The notes under the pieces are model-generated. The model was not told the origin of the DNA and made no database searches. It saw nothing but the letters and a program-made list of their open reading frames with translations. DNA of 64,000 nt from positions 1-64,000 of the forward strand of contig JADCGS010000024.1 of assembly GCA_020248865.1 (NCBI GenBank), read 5' to 3'. How positions within the stretch are numbered: position 1 is the first letter of the stretch; each line of letters starts with the position of its first letter. The position numbers were made by a program, and so were the translations under genes. Source of the DNA: Burkholderiales bacterium (GTDB taxonomy: Bacteria; Pseudomonadota; Gammaproteobacteria; Burkholderiales; Burkholderiaceae_F). Below are positions 1-8,802 of the stretch, piece by piece.

Positions 1-14
1 CGTGCCCGAGGGGG

Positions 15-105
15 CTGCCCAAAGCGCTCCAATCTAGGCGCAAAGCGCAGCCGTAGCTCGGGCTACGGCGAGCATTTGCAACGACGAGTGGGGCGCTTTG
101 GGCAG
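15..105. repeat. Nested palindrome downstream of crtF
   Basis: The outer arms (15-30 and 90-105) are inverted copies of CTGCCCAAAGCGCTCC with one mismatch that still allows a G-T pair. An inner hairpin GCCGTAGC/GCTACGGC lies at 50-69. The whole can fold into a long bulged cruciform just after the crtF stop. It has no T tract, so it may be a dispersed palindromic repeat, an mRNA-stabilising 3' structure or a terminator. Confidence 0.6.
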
Positions 106-140
106 TCACAGCGGGCATGTCGGATTGCCTCTCACCCTCT

Positions 141-1283
141 TCAGACCGACGCCCGCCGGCGCGCGGTCAGCAGGCCGACCTGCAGCGGGGTACGGGTGGG
201 TCGCGGCGTGACCTCGTCGAAACCGGCAGCGCGGATCAGCGCGGCGAGCCGGTCGGCGCTGCGCGGCCGGCCCGGGCCCATGGCGAGCAGGTACAGGCCG
301 AAGTAGGCGGCACCGCTGGGCTCGTCCCGGCCCGGCACCACCATCGGTTCGGCCAGCAGCAGCGTGCCGCCCGGATCGAGTGCGGCATGGGCGGCGTGCA
401 GCAGCGCCAGCACGGTGGCGTCGTCGTGGTCGAAGGCCACCCGGATCAGGGACAGCGCATCGGCGCCGCGCGGCAGCTCGGCGCCGCGGAAGTCGCCGGC
501 GAAGCACTGGGCGCGCCCGGCCAGCCCGGCGGCCGCGAATCCGGCCTGCGCGCGCGCGACCACCGCGGGCAGGTCGTACAGCATCAGCCGCAACTGCGGC
601 GCCCGTGCAGCAGCCGCGCGCAGGAAGCTGCCCTCGCCGCCGCCGACATCGAGCAGGCAGCGATGACGGCCGACCGGATAGGCATCGAGGATCTCGCCGG
701 CGATCAACTGCTGCGTCACCGACATCAGCGTCGAGTACGAAGCCACCTGCGCGGGCGTGAGCTGGGCGGCGGCCGGATTGCCGGAGTAGGTCCAGTAGCG
801 GCCCAGCGCGGTCGGCCGGGTCTGCCCGCGCAGCAGCGCCACGGGGTCGGCGAGATCGGCGTACAGCAGCGCATGGTGCTCGACCATCGCCTGCACGCCG
901 GGCTGGGTGCGCAGCACGGTGCCGAGCAGTCCCGGCGCGTAGCGGCCGGCGGCGTCGCGTTCGACCAGGCGCAGCGCGGTGGCCGCATCGAGCAGGGTCG
1001 CCGCCGCACCCGGCGCCAGCCCCAGGTGCGGGCTCAACTCGTCGGCGCTGCGCGGCGCCTCGGCCAGGAGGTCGAGCACCTTCAACTGCACCACGGCGGC
1101 CAGCACCTGCGAGTAGGTGAAGCCGGCCACGAGGTCGAACAACTGGCGCTCGTAGTGCCGCACCAGCGGCCGCGTCAGCGGAAAGGCCCGCGCCAGCCGC
1201 TGGAAGCGCGGGCTGGTCAGCAGGCGGTCGCGCAGGGTGCGCCACGGCCGTCGCGCAGGCTCGGCAGCAGCCATCTCGGTCAT
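141..1283 (-). CDS. crtF: Hydroxyneurosporene-type O-methyltransferase CrtF
   Basis: Encodes about 380 aa, the usual size for CrtF, which uses SAM to O-methylate the C-1 hydroxyl of hydroxylated acyclic carotenoids in the spheroidene/spirilloxanthin branch. An N-terminal dimerisation winged-helix region (roughly residues 40-130) precedes a class I methyltransferase fold with the SAM loop DVGGGEG at 212-218 and an FDHDD segment further on, where plant and bacterial O-methyltransferases have (L)HDHDD. The ATG at 1283 was chosen because the longer frame to 1484 is only low-complexity Arg/Ala/Gly; an ATG at 1274 is also possible. No good Shine-Dalgarno is visible. It follows crtE on the same strand with a 113-nt gap, the canonical crtE-crtF pair. 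BchU-like methyltransferases are the alternative, but the crtE partner favours CrtF. Confidence 0.85.
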   Translation of the reverse strand: MTEMAAAEPARRPWRTLRDRLLTSPRFQRLARAFPLTRPLVRHYERQLFDLVAGFTYSQVLAAVVQLKVLDLLAEAPRSADELSPHLGLAPGAAATLLDAATALRLVERDAAGRYAPGLLGTVLRTQPGVQAMVEHHALLYADLADPVALLRGQTRPTALGRYWTYSGNPAAAQLTPAQVASYSTLMSVTQQLIAGEILDAYPVGRHRCLLDVGGGEGSFLRAAAARAPQLRLMLYDLPAVVARAQAGFAAAGLAGRAQCFAGDFRGAELPRGADALSLIRVAFDHDDATVLALLHAAHAALDPGGTLLLAEPMVVPGRDEPSGAAYFGLYLLAMGPGRPRSADRLAALIRAAGFDEVTPRPTRTPLQVGLLTARRRASV

Positions 1284-1396
1284 GTCGGGTTCGGCGGTCG
1301 GAAAGTCGGAAGGAGAAAGCCGGGCAGGTCGGGGCGCCGCGCCGGCCGGCCTGTGCCCCGTGGCGCGCGCACCGCGCCGCGCCGGCGCCGCCGTGT

Positions 1397-2263
1397 TCAG
1401 GCCGCCAGGCGCGCCAGCTCCGCCGGCACCAGACGGGCCGACTCCGCCTGCACCAGCGCGCGGAACTGCTCCGCGCCGGGACACTCGGGGATGGCCGCGA
1501 CCGCCTCGTCCATCAGGCGGTCGAAGTAGCGCACGGCCGGGCCGAAGCCGAGCTCGGCGCAGGCATTGGGCCGGCCAAGGGCCTTGTCCTGGCCCACCGG
1601 CTTGCCGAGCTGGGCCGGGTCGGCGGCCACGTCGCGGATGTCGTCGGCGATCTGGTAGGCCTCACCCAGCGCCTCGCCCAGACGGCGCCAGGGCGTCGGA
1701 TCGGCACCCGCGGCCTGCGCTCCGGCAACGGTGGCGGCCACGAACAGCGAGCCGGTCTTCTGCCGCTGGTACTCCAGCAGCGCCACGCGCGGCTCGCACT
1801 CCCAGGCCTGACCGGCCACGATGCCCACCGGCAGCCCGGCCGAGGCGCCGATCGAGCACACCAGCGGCGACAAGCGGCGCGGATGGCCCGCGGCCGCCAG
1901 CGCCAGCACCTGGAACGACAACACGATCAGCGCATCGCCGCCGAGCACCGCCAGGCGCTCGCCGTAGGCCTTGTGCACCGACGGCCGGCCGCGGCGGGTG
2001 GCGGCGTCATCGAAGCACGGCAGGTCGTCGTGCACGAGGGACGCGCAATGCAGCAGCTCGATGGCGGCGGCGGCGGCCTCGGCCAGCGCCGGATCGTCGT
2101 CGCCGCAGGCGCCGGCTACCGCCAGGCACAACTGCGGGCGGATCCGCGCCCCGCCGGGAAAGACCGCGTGCCGCAGCGCCGCCACCAGCTTGGGCGGCGT
2201 GTGGTCATCGGCCAGCGCCAGCGCCCGCTCGAGCGCCCGTTCGATCCTCGTCCTGAAGTCCAT
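1397..2263 (-). CDS. crtE: Geranylgeranyl diphosphate synthase CrtE
   Basis: A 288-aa trans-isoprenyl diphosphate synthase. The first aspartate-rich motif, HDDLPCFDD, is at residues 78-86, and the second, DDIRD, at 207-211; both bind Mg-diphosphate. It would condense FPP (or DMAPP) with IPP to make GGPP for carotenoids and for the phytyl tail of bacteriochlorophyll. The FPP synthase IspA is the close paralogue and cannot be fully excluded by sequence reading, but position directly upstream of crtF and beside bch genes supports CrtE. The start at 2263 (MDFRTRIERA) gives the family N-terminus; the upstream extension to 2338 looks non-coding. A PpsR-like operator lies about 90 bp upstream (2353-2370), suggesting repression under oxygen or high light. 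Confidence 0.88.
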   Translation of the reverse strand: MDFRTRIERALERALALADDHTPPKLVAALRHAVFPGGARIRPQLCLAVAGACGDDDPALAEAAAAAIELLHCASLVHDDLPCFDDAATRRGRPSVHKAYGERLAVLGGDALIVLSFQVLALAAAGHPRRLSPLVCSIGASAGLPVGIVAGQAWECEPRVALLEYQRQKTGSLFVAATVAGAQAAGADPTPWRRLGEALGEAYQIADDIRDVAADPAQLGKPVGQDKALGRPNACAELGFGPAVRYFDRLMDEAVAAIPECPGAEQFRALVQAESARLVPAELARLAA

Positions 2264-2352
2264 CGCGCGCCTTCGGCCGGAGTTGTGAAGTGCCCGCCGG
2301 CTCCTGCAAGGCACCGACGGGTCGGCGGTACTGTTCACCGGCGGCTGGCTAT

Positions 2353-2370
2353 TGTCAAGTTTTGTTGACG
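2353..2370. promoter_or_regulatory. PpsR/CrtJ-like operator upstream of crtE (one mismatch)
   Basis: Reads TGTCA-N8-TGACG, that is TGT-N12-ACG, one base from the palindromic CrtJ/PpsR consensus TGT-N12-ACA. The minus strand reads TTGACA at 2352-2357, a plausible -35 for crtE, so a bound repressor would block polymerase. A further TTGAC/GTCAA inverted pair (2365-2369 and 2380-2384) extends the symmetry. Confidence 0.55.
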
Positions 2371-2419
2371 GCTTATGCTGTCAACTTGCTTTTCCTCGGC
2401 CGCGCCGTGCGCGGATGCC

Positions 2420-3766
2420 ATGGCCCCTCGCCTGCCCGCCGACCATCCACAGCGCCTGCAGCTGGCCGCCGAGGTCCACGCCCGGCCGCCGGCGCGGGTG
2501 CAGTCGCCAGCGGTGATCACGGTTCTGGCGCTGACCGATGCGCCGGCGTCCGAGTCGCTGGCCGCGGTGCGCACGCTGGCGGCGGCCCATGGCGCCACGC
2601 CGGTTGTCAGCAGCGATGCCGCGCACCTGCAGGTGGAACTGGCCGGCGCGCGCGTCAAATGGGAGCGCCACGGCGAGTTCGTCACCCTGACCGTGGTGCA
2701 GGCCGTGGCGCCGCTGACGCTCGTCGACCTGTCCGCGCAGCCGCGCTTTCCGACCGCGCTCGATGCACTGCCGGCCGACTGGCTGGCGGCACTGCCCGGC
2801 CGCACGATGGCCTGCAGCGACGTGCTGCTGCTGCCCTTTGCCGAGACCGGTGAGCCCGAGCTGCAGCCGATGGCGCGCTGGTTCGACGCCGAGGCGATGG
2901 CCGGCTCGCAGGTGCTCGACGAGGCGGCCTGGGTGTTCACCGACTTCGCCGTCAAGGACGAGGGCCGCTCCCGCTGGCTGGCGCTGGACGCCGGCATGGG
3001 CGGCGCGCAGACGGCGCGCGTGGTGCAGCGGATCGCCGAGATCGAGATCTACCGGATGATGGCGCTGCTGGGCTTTCCGCTGGCGCGTGCGGTGTTCCCG
3101 GAGCTGAACCGCATCGAGCAGGAGCTCGAGCGCATCACCGCCGCCACCGCGGCGCTGCATGCCGAGACCAACACGCCGGCCGTGCAGACCGAGGAGCAGC
3201 GCCTGCTCGACGAGCTGAGCCGGCTGGCGAGCGAGGTCGAGCGCTCGGTGGCCACCTCGGCCTTTCGCTTCTCGGCCGCACAGGCCTACTGGGCCATCGT
3301 GCGCGCGCGCCTGGCAGAGTTTCGCGAGCATCGCCTGGGCGAGCTGCGCACCCTCAGCGGCTTCCTGTCGCGGCGCATGTCGCCGGCGATGGACTCCTGC
3401 GCGGCCGCGACCCGGCGCCAGGACGAGATCTCGGCGCGCATCGAGCGCGCCAGCAGCCTGCTGCGGACCCGCGTCGACATCGCCCGCGAGGAGCAGAACC
3501 AGCGCCTGCTGGCGGCCATGGAGCGGCGCGGCACCCAGCAGTTGCGGCTGCAGCAGACGGTCGAAGGGCTGTCGATCGCCGCAGTCACCTACTACGGCGT
3601 CGGGCTCGTCACCTATCTGGCCCGGCCACTGTCGGACTGGTGGCCCGTCGTCAAGCCGGAGGCGGTCACCGCCCTGGCGATTCCGTTGGTGGCGCTGGCG
3701 GTATGGACCGTCCTGCGCCGGATGCGCGCCCGTCTGGCGCTCGATGAAGAAGGAGGCAAGCGATGA
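2420..3766 (+). CDS. DUF3422 family membrane-anchored protein
   Basis: About 448 aa from the ATG at 2420. An ATG at 2375 in frame is possible, but it abuts the crtE operator and would add a non-family leader. The N-terminal signature (DHPQRLQLAAEVHARPPARV) is typical of DUF3422, a conserved proteobacterial family with no established function. The middle is long helical/coiled-coil sequence (about residues 200-390, rich in Glu, Arg and Leu). The C-terminus has two hydrophobic segments separated by a short loop, then a basic tail, suggesting a cytoplasmic coiled-coil protein tethered to the inner membrane. It overlaps the next gene by ATGA (3763-3766), so the two are probably translationally coupled. 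It is divergent from crtE and shares that control region. Confidence 0.8.
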   Translation: MAPRLPADHPQRLQLAAEVHARPPARVQSPAVITVLALTDAPASESLAAVRTLAAAHGATPVVSSDAAHLQVELAGARVKWERHGEFVTLTVVQAVAPLTLVDLSAQPRFPTALDALPADWLAALPGRTMACSDVLLLPFAETGEPELQPMARWFDAEAMAGSQVLDEAAWVFTDFAVKDEGRSRWLALDAGMGGAQTARVVQRIAEIEIYRMMALLGFPLARAVFPELNRIEQELERITAATAALHAETNTPAVQTEEQRLLDELSRLASEVERSVATSAFRFSAAQAYWAIVRARLAEFREHRLGELRTLSGFLSRRMSPAMDSCAAATRRQDEISARIERASSLLRTRVDIAREEQNQRLLAAMERRGTQQLRLQQTVEGLSIAAVTYYGVGLVTYLARPLSDWWPVVKPEAVTALAIPLVALAVWTVLRRMRARLALDEEGGKR

Positions 3767-3984
3767 CTCTGGCGATGGTGGTTTATGTGGTGTTCGGCGC
3801 GATGTTCGGGCTGGCGACCTATGCCAACCGGCATCTGTTCAGCGAGGGCAGCACGCGCAACACGGGCACCGTCAAGCGCGACCCGCTCGACGGGCGGCTT
3901 ACGTGGATGACGCTGAACTCGGTGTTGTGGCCGATGTTCGTGTTCACCGGCACCTACAGCATCCTGCGCCGCCGCCGCCGCTAG
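3763..3984 (+). CDS. Small two-helix membrane protein
   Basis: 73 aa with a strong ribosome binding site (GAAGGAGG, 6 nt before ATG) inside the end of the DUF3422 gene, and a 4-nt ATGA overlap. Hydrophobic helices lie near residues 3-20 and 47-65, joined by a polar loop (ANRHLFSEGSTRNTGTVKRD). It ends in a poly-Arg tail, which by the positive-inside rule would sit in the cytoplasm. I do not recognise a family. The tight coupling suggests it works with the DUF3422 protein. Confidence 0.7.
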   Translation: MTLAMVVYVVFGAMFGLATYANRHLFSEGSTRNTGTVKRDPLDGRLTWMTLNSVLWPMFVFTGTYSILRRRRR

Positions 3985-4163
3985 CCGGCAGACGCCGCGG
4001 CGGACCGTCCCGGTGCCGGGGCGATCCGTCCGCGCCGCAGGCCGCTGGCGCGCGAGGGCCGCCCTCGCGCGTGCTTCGGGCGTGCTTCGGGCGTGCCTCG
4101 TGTATCCATCGCGAGCACCTCGATCCTCCCGCGCCCGACCCACCTGCGCAGCGGCGTGGCGGG

Positions 4164-5027
4164 TCAGTCGAGTGCTGCCGCCAGCACCCGTACCGGGTCC
4201 TCCTCGTGGGCAAGGTGGCCGAGTCCGGCCAACCGCACCAGCGAGGCGCCGGCCACGCGCGCACGCACGCGCTCGGCATCGGCCGGATTCACGGTGCCGT
4301 CGCGCTCGGCCGCCACCAGCCGCAGCGGCACGGTCAGGCGCGGCAGGTCGGCCGCCAGCGGGGCGAGGTCCCAGCCGGCCATCATGTCGAGCGCGCCGGC
4401 CGCGTGGGCACGCGTGCACAGCACCCGCTGATACAGCGCCAGGCCGCGGGCATCGAGGGTCGAGCCGGTGCTGTCGACGAGCTGCCGCACCACCACCGGA
4501 TCGCGTGCGCGCCACGCAAACAGCATCGAGACCACCGGCGTCAGCGTCAGCAGGCGCGCCATCGGCGCGAAGAACACGCCGGCCCAGCCATGGAACGGCA
4601 GCAGCGCGCCGTTCAGGCTGACCAGGCGCGCCGGCGCGATCGTGGCGTCGAGCGCCATGCGGCACAGGATCGCCGCGCCGGCCGAGTGGCCGATGGCCAG
4701 TTCCGGGGTCAGATCCAGTTCACGCAGCAGGCCGGCTACCGCCTGCGCCACGCCGGGCAACGACAGCCGCCGCGGCTGCAGCGCCTCGGTGAAGCCGTGG
4801 CCCGGCAGGTCCGGCGCCACCACCGTGTAACGCTGCGCCAGCAGCGGCATGAAGTCGCGCCAAGAATGCGTGGCCGCGCCGGTGCCGTGCAGCAGCAGTG
4901 CGACCGGGCCCTCGCCCATCACCTGCACGTGCCAGCGCAGGCCCGCGGCTGCGACGAAACGGCTCGCCTGCCGGTGCGGCCAGTCCGCGCCATCGGTGCG
5001 CCAGTCGAGTCGCTCGCTCATCGGCAT
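4164..5027 (-). CDS. bchO: BchO, alpha/beta hydrolase associated with Mg chelatase
   Basis: 287 aa (285 from the internal Met at 5021). An alpha/beta-hydrolase fold with the oxyanion-hole motif HGTGAATHSW, nucleophile elbow GHSAGAA and a C-terminal GHLAHEEDP carrying the catalytic His. The N-terminal DWPHRQASRFV block is characteristic of BchO, described as a magnesium-chelatase accessory protein of unproven chemistry. It is the last gene of the leftward run bchE-bchJ-bchO, with a 130-nt gap from bchJ. Another alpha/beta hydrolase is possible, but location and the N-terminal block make BchO likely. Confidence 0.85.
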   Translation of the reverse strand: MPMSERLDWRTDGADWPHRQASRFVAAAGLRWHVQVMGEGPVALLLHGTGAATHSWRDFMPLLAQRYTVVAPDLPGHGFTEALQPRRLSLPGVAQAVAGLLRELDLTPELAIGHSAGAAILCRMALDATIAPARLVSLNGALLPFHGWAGVFFAPMARLLTLTPVVSMLFAWRARDPVVVRQLVDSTGSTLDARGLALYQRVLCTRAHAAGALDMMAGWDLAPLAADLPRLTVPLRLVAAERDGTVNPADAERVRARVAGASLVRLAGLGHLAHEEDPVRVLAAALD

Positions 5028-5157
5028 TCACGGTAGCAGCAGGAGCACGGTCGGCGGCAGTCCCGGTGGCTCGAAGACTCCGACGCCGGCTTTCCGTCGC
5101 GCGGCGAGCGGATCGGCAGCCGCGGCCGGCCGGGCCGCCCGCAGCGCCGGCGCCGCC

Positions 5158-5760
5158 TCACCAGCGCGCCTCGAACTCGCAGGCTTCGTCGCCGGCGGCT
5201 TCGCAACGCACTTCGACGACCCGGATGCGGCGGTCCACCAGCCGCGTGAGCAGCCGCTCGAAAGTGGCCGCGTAGTAGTCGCACTGGGGCGCTGCCGCCG
5301 GGGCAGTACGGCCAGCGCACAACGGGCAGTGGACGATGCGCAGCCGCAGCGGACGCCCTGGCTGGGCGGTGAAGATCCCGCCGCCGGCAAAGGTCCAGGC
5401 GTGCCGACCGATCGCCGCGAGCAGGACCCGCGCCGCCAGCTGCGACGGCACAGCGTGCAGCACCGCCTGGGCGGCGCGCGGGATGCGGTGCGCCAGCAGG
5501 TAGTCGCCAGTGCGCTCGCCCGCCAGTCGCGCCACGCAGCGCACCGTGGCGGCATCGCATTCGGCACGCAGCGCCTGGTGCAGGCGCTGGACCTCGGCCT
5601 CCTCGACCATCGACGCCGGCGGCGCCGCCAGGTAATGCGCGAGCTGCGCGCGCTCGAACACACGCTGCGCCGCCGCCGCGCCCAGCAGGACCTGCAGCGC
5701 CTGCGCCACCTGCGTGATCGCGTTGGGTCCAATGCGCGCGGCCGGCGCAAGCGCACTCAT
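5158..5760 (-). CDS. bchJ: BchJ, V4R-domain bacteriochlorophyll biosynthesis protein
   Basis: About 200 aa from the ATG at 5760. The C-terminal half is a V4R (4-vinyl reductase-like) domain with the cysteine signature HCPLCAG and a final CEAAGDEACEFEARW block, typical of small-molecule- or porphyrin-binding V4R proteins. BchJ was first linked to 8-vinyl reduction and is now usually regarded as an auxiliary factor that assists BchE or precursor handling. It starts 25 nt after the bchE stop, so the two are one transcript. The in-frame ATG at 5781 overlaps the bchE coding end and is less likely. Confidence 0.85.
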   Translation of the reverse strand: MSALAPAARIGPNAITQVAQALQVLLGAAAAQRVFERAQLAHYLAAPPASMVEEAEVQRLHQALRAECDAATVRCVARLAGERTGDYLLAHRIPRAAQAVLHAVPSQLAARVLLAAIGRHAWTFAGGGIFTAQPGRPLRLRIVHCPLCAGRTAPAAAPQCDYYAATFERLLTRLVDRRIRVVEVRCEAAGDEACEFEARW

Positions 5761-5785
5761 GGCCTCGCCCCCTGCTCGCACCCGC

Positions 5786-7531
5786 TCAGCGCGCCGCGTG
5801 GCGAATCACCTCGGCGGCGAGCATCTCGGCCTGCGGCCGCTGCGCGGCGCCGCCGCCGCACAGGGTGGCCGCGGCGATGGCCGATTGGTCCTGCCGCTTC
5901 GGATCGGCCACCTTGCCCACCACCTCGACGAAGCCGTCGTCGAGCTGCTCCGTGCCGCCGCCGCAGGCCAGAATCGGCGTCTGCACGGTCTCCTCGTCCA
6001 CCCGCAGCGACTTGCGGCCCACCGGCACGCTGGAGAACTCGACGATCTGCTCGCGCGGCAGCTGGCGCTTCTGGTCGAAGCCGAAGTCCACGTTCTTCAG
6101 CGACTGCGGGCCGGTGTAGCCGACGCGGCCCAGATCGTAGAACTTGCGCTCGAAGCCGCTCTTGGCGAAGGCCTTCAGGCAGCCCAGCATGTAGCGGCGC
6201 TTGACGCGGTCGCGGATCCACGGGTACGAGAAGAACGCGCGCTTGAAGTAGAAGCGCCGGTAGTTGTGCATCACGCGGTCGAGCAGTTCGGCCCGTTCCA
6301 TCGCTTCGGGCTTGATGATCGGGGTGACGAAGTTGTACTTCTCGAAGTCGAAGATCTGCACCTTGTCGCCGAGCTCGCGGAACAGGTCCGAAAACGGCCA
6401 CGGCGTGTACATCGCCCAGTTGGCCATGTCGGGCTTCCAGTCCTCGGCCATGCGGTAGGTTTCCTCGAGCGTCTCGCGGGTCTCGTTTTCCAGGCCGACG
6501 ATGAACTGCGCCTCGGCCACGATGCCGGCCTGGCGCAGCAGCGTGATGGCCTTCTTGTTCTGCGCGATCGTCGTTTCCTTGTTGAAGCGGTCGAGCTTGA
6601 GCTGGGCTGCCGCCTCGGTGCCGAGCGACACGTGGATCAGGCCGGCCTTGCGGTACATCGGCAGCAGCGCCTCGTCGCGCAGGACGTCGGTGACGCGGGT
6701 GTTGATGCCCCACAGGACGGGCAGCTTGCGCGCGATCAGCTCCTCGCAGAAGGCGACGAACTTCTTGCGGTGGATGGTGGGCTCCTCGTCGGCGAGGATG
6801 AAGAAGCCCACGTCATGGTCGCGCACCAGCGACTCGATCTCGTCGACCACCTTCCTGGGGTCGCGCACGCGATAGTCGCGCCAGAACTTCCACTGCGAGC
6901 AGAAGCTGCAGGTGAACGGGCAGCCGCGCGCAAAGTTCGGTATCGCCACCCGCTTGCCCATCGGGATGTAGATGTACTTCGGCCAGTCGAGCACCGACCA
7001 GTCGGGCGTGATCGAGTCGAGGTCCTTGACCGGCGCTTCGGCCGGCGTGGCCACGATCTGGCCCGCCTGCGCGTAGGCAATACCCTTGATCTGGCTGCGC
7101 TGCGCCGCGAAGTGGCCGCGCTCGATGGCGCGCACCAGGTTGACGAGGATCGCTTCGCCTTCGCCGCGCGCCACCACGTCGATCCAGGGCGCCTCGGCCA
7201 GCACCTGCCGGTACATGAAGGTGCCGTGGATGCCGCCCAGCACCGTCACCGCCTGCGGATGCTCTTCCTTGGCAATCTGCAGCAAGCGCTCGGCCTTGTA
7301 GATGGCCGGCGTGATGGCGGTGCAGCCGATGAGATCGGGCTTTTCTTCCCGCAGGAGCGCGCGCACCTGCTCCTCGTCCAGCCGCTCGGTCATGGCGTCG
7401 ATGAAGCGCAGGCTGGTGTAGCCCGCCGCCTTCAGCGCACCGGCCAGATAGGCGACCCAGGCGGGCGGCCAGTTGCCGGCAATCTCGGCGCCACCCGAGT
7501 GATAGTTGGGGTGGATAAGAACGATGCGCAT
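5786..7531 (-). CDS. bchE: BchE, anaerobic Mg-protoporphyrin IX monomethyl ester cyclase
   Basis: 581 aa, normal for BchE. An N-terminal cobalamin-binding (B12) domain (residues 1 to about 150, beginning [19 protein letters not shown]) is followed by a radical-SAM core with the [4Fe-4S] motif CPFTCSFC (Cys204, Cys208, Cys211). It forms the isocyclic E ring of bacteriochlorophyll using water-derived oxygen, so it works without O2. The start at 7531 is favoured over 7543 by GGAG about 7 nt upstream and by the family N-terminus. It heads the operon bchE-bchJ-bchO. A perfect TGT-N12-ACA site lies 69 bp upstream (7600-7617). No oxygen-dependent cyclase gene (acsF) is visible in this window. Confidence 0.95.
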   Translation of the reverse strand: MRIVLIHPNYHSGGAEIAGNWPPAWVAYLAGALKAAGYTSLRFIDAMTERLDEEQVRALLREEKPDLIGCTAITPAIYKAERLLQIAKEEHPQAVTVLGGIHGTFMYRQVLAEAPWIDVVARGEGEAILVNLVRAIERGHFAAQRSQIKGIAYAQAGQIVATPAEAPVKDLDSITPDWSVLDWPKYIYIPMGKRVAIPNFARGCPFTCSFCSQWKFWRDYRVRDPRKVVDEIESLVRDHDVGFFILADEEPTIHRKKFVAFCEELIARKLPVLWGINTRVTDVLRDEALLPMYRKAGLIHVSLGTEAAAQLKLDRFNKETTIAQNKKAITLLRQAGIVAEAQFIVGLENETRETLEETYRMAEDWKPDMANWAMYTPWPFSDLFRELGDKVQIFDFEKYNFVTPIIKPEAMERAELLDRVMHNYRRFYFKRAFFSYPWIRDRVKRRYMLGCLKAFAKSGFERKFYDLGRVGYTGPQSLKNVDFGFDQKRQLPREQIVEFSSVPVGRKSLRVDEETVQTPILACGGGTEQLDDGFVEVVGKVADPKRQDQSAIAAATLCGGGAAQRPQAEMLAAEVIRHAAR

Positions 7532-7599
7532 TCGGGGCTCCATGACGGGAGAGAATCACGGAGCAGCCTAGGCGCGCACAGCACGCTGCCGTTGCCGTA

Positions 7600-7617
7600 T
7601 GTCAACTCTCGCCGACA
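7600..7617. promoter_or_regulatory. PpsR/CrtJ operator upstream of bchE
   Basis: TGTCAACTCTCGCCGACA is an exact TGT-N12-ACA match to the consensus for the aerobic repressor PpsR/CrtJ. On the bchE strand the same bases include TTGACA (7600-7605), a good -35 hexamer, so binding would occlude the promoter. It is located between bchE and the co-directional transporter gene. Confidence 0.65.
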
Positions 7618-7686
7618 CACAGCGCGTCCAACGGGAACGACAGCGGCCCCGCTGCGACCGCCGGACCGCGCCGTCCGTGGCGCCAC

Positions 7687-8661
7687 TCACCCAGCCAGCC
7701 AGTTCGCGTAGCTGTAGTACAGCGGCAGCCCCGCCAGCAGGTTGAAAGGCAGCGTCACCCCCAGCGAAGAAGTCAGGTAGATGCCGGGGTTGGCCTGCGG
7801 CAGCGAGGCCCGGCACGCGGCCGGCGCATCGATGAAGCTGGCGCTGGCGCAGATGGCACCGAAGACGAAGGCGCCGCCGACCGACAGCCCGGCCCAGTGG
7901 CCGAGCGTCACGCCAATGACGCCGTTGACGATGGGCATCAGCACGCCGAAGCCCACCATGAACACGCCGACCTCCTTGAAGGCGCGCGCCTGGCGCGCCG
8001 CGGTAATCCCCATTTCCAGCAGGAACAGCATCAGCATGCCGCGGAACAGCCCTTCGTAGAACGGCTGGATCTGCTGCCACTGCCGGTCGGTGGCGAGGTA
8101 GCCGATCACCATGCCACCGCACAAGAGCAGGATGCCGCGGCCGCGGATCACGCTCATGAACAGCTGCTTGAAATCGATGCCGCCGCCGCTGGCCCGGCCC
8201 ATGGCGATGCGCGCGATCACGAGCGAATAGATGACGCCGAACTCCATCAGCGCCACCATCGCCGCCATGTAGCCCTCGCTCGGCGTGTTCATCGCCTTGG
8301 CAAAGGTCACCGAGGCGAAGAACGTGGCGGTCGACACCGAGCCGTAGTGAGCGGCGATCGCCGCGGCGTTGCTGATGTCGAAGCGGCCGAGCCGGCGCGT
8401 GATGACGTAGACGGCGGTCGGGATGGCAAACACCATGAACAGCGTGATCGCGATCACCGGCAGCACGTCGCCCAGCTCCGCCTTGGCGAGCTCGCGCCCG
8501 CCGGTGATGCCCAACGAGAACAGCAGGTAGATCGCCAGCAGCTTGATCACCGCCTCGGGCAGCTCCAGCTCGCTCTTGACGAAGCCGGCGATGGCGCCGA
8601 GAAGGAAGGCCAGCACGATCGGCTGCAGCAGGTTGGTCGACAGCAGTTCCAGGCCAGGCAC
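7687..8661 (-). CDS. SbtA-family sodium-dependent bicarbonate transporter
   Basis: 324 aa, about ten hydrophobic segments. It matches the SbtA/DUF897 family, including the conserved AAHYGSVSTATF block in the middle and the inverted-repeat-like SASFIDAPAACRASLPQANP region near the C-terminus. Characterised cyanobacterial members take up HCO3- with Na+. No SbtB-like PII partner is encoded next to it. It lies 155 bp upstream of bchE on the same strand and divergent from a LysR regulator, the usual arrangement for a regulator of its neighbour. In a phototroph this would supply inorganic carbon for fixation or anaplerosis; that role is an inference. Confidence 0.85.
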   Translation of the reverse strand: MPGLELLSTNLLQPIVLAFLLGAIAGFVKSELELPEAVIKLLAIYLLFSLGITGGRELAKAELGDVLPVIAITLFMVFAIPTAVYVITRRLGRFDISNAAAIAAHYGSVSTATFFASVTFAKAMNTPSEGYMAAMVALMEFGVIYSLVIARIAMGRASGGGIDFKQLFMSVIRGRGILLLCGGMVIGYLATDRQWQQIQPFYEGLFRGMLMLFLLEMGITAARQARAFKEVGVFMVGFGVLMPIVNGVIGVTLGHWAGLSVGGAFVFGAICASASFIDAPAACRASLPQANPGIYLTSSLGVTLPFNLLAGLPLYYSYANWLAG

Positions 8662-8802
8662 TTTGTTCTCCTTGTTCGCGTAGTCGGGCGCTTGCGGACC
8701 GGATTCTCGATAGAGACGGCTACCAACACAAATTCAACGATTCAAGGCATTCGTTCTGTTTCGATAAACTTTCGAGGTTTGCCCTGCTGCCCGCCCCCCC
8801 CG

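Noticed and set aside
7897-8802. Extended N-terminus of the LysR ORF
   Set aside because: The frame is open upstream only because it is antisense to sbtA. LysR similarity starts at the ATG at 8803.
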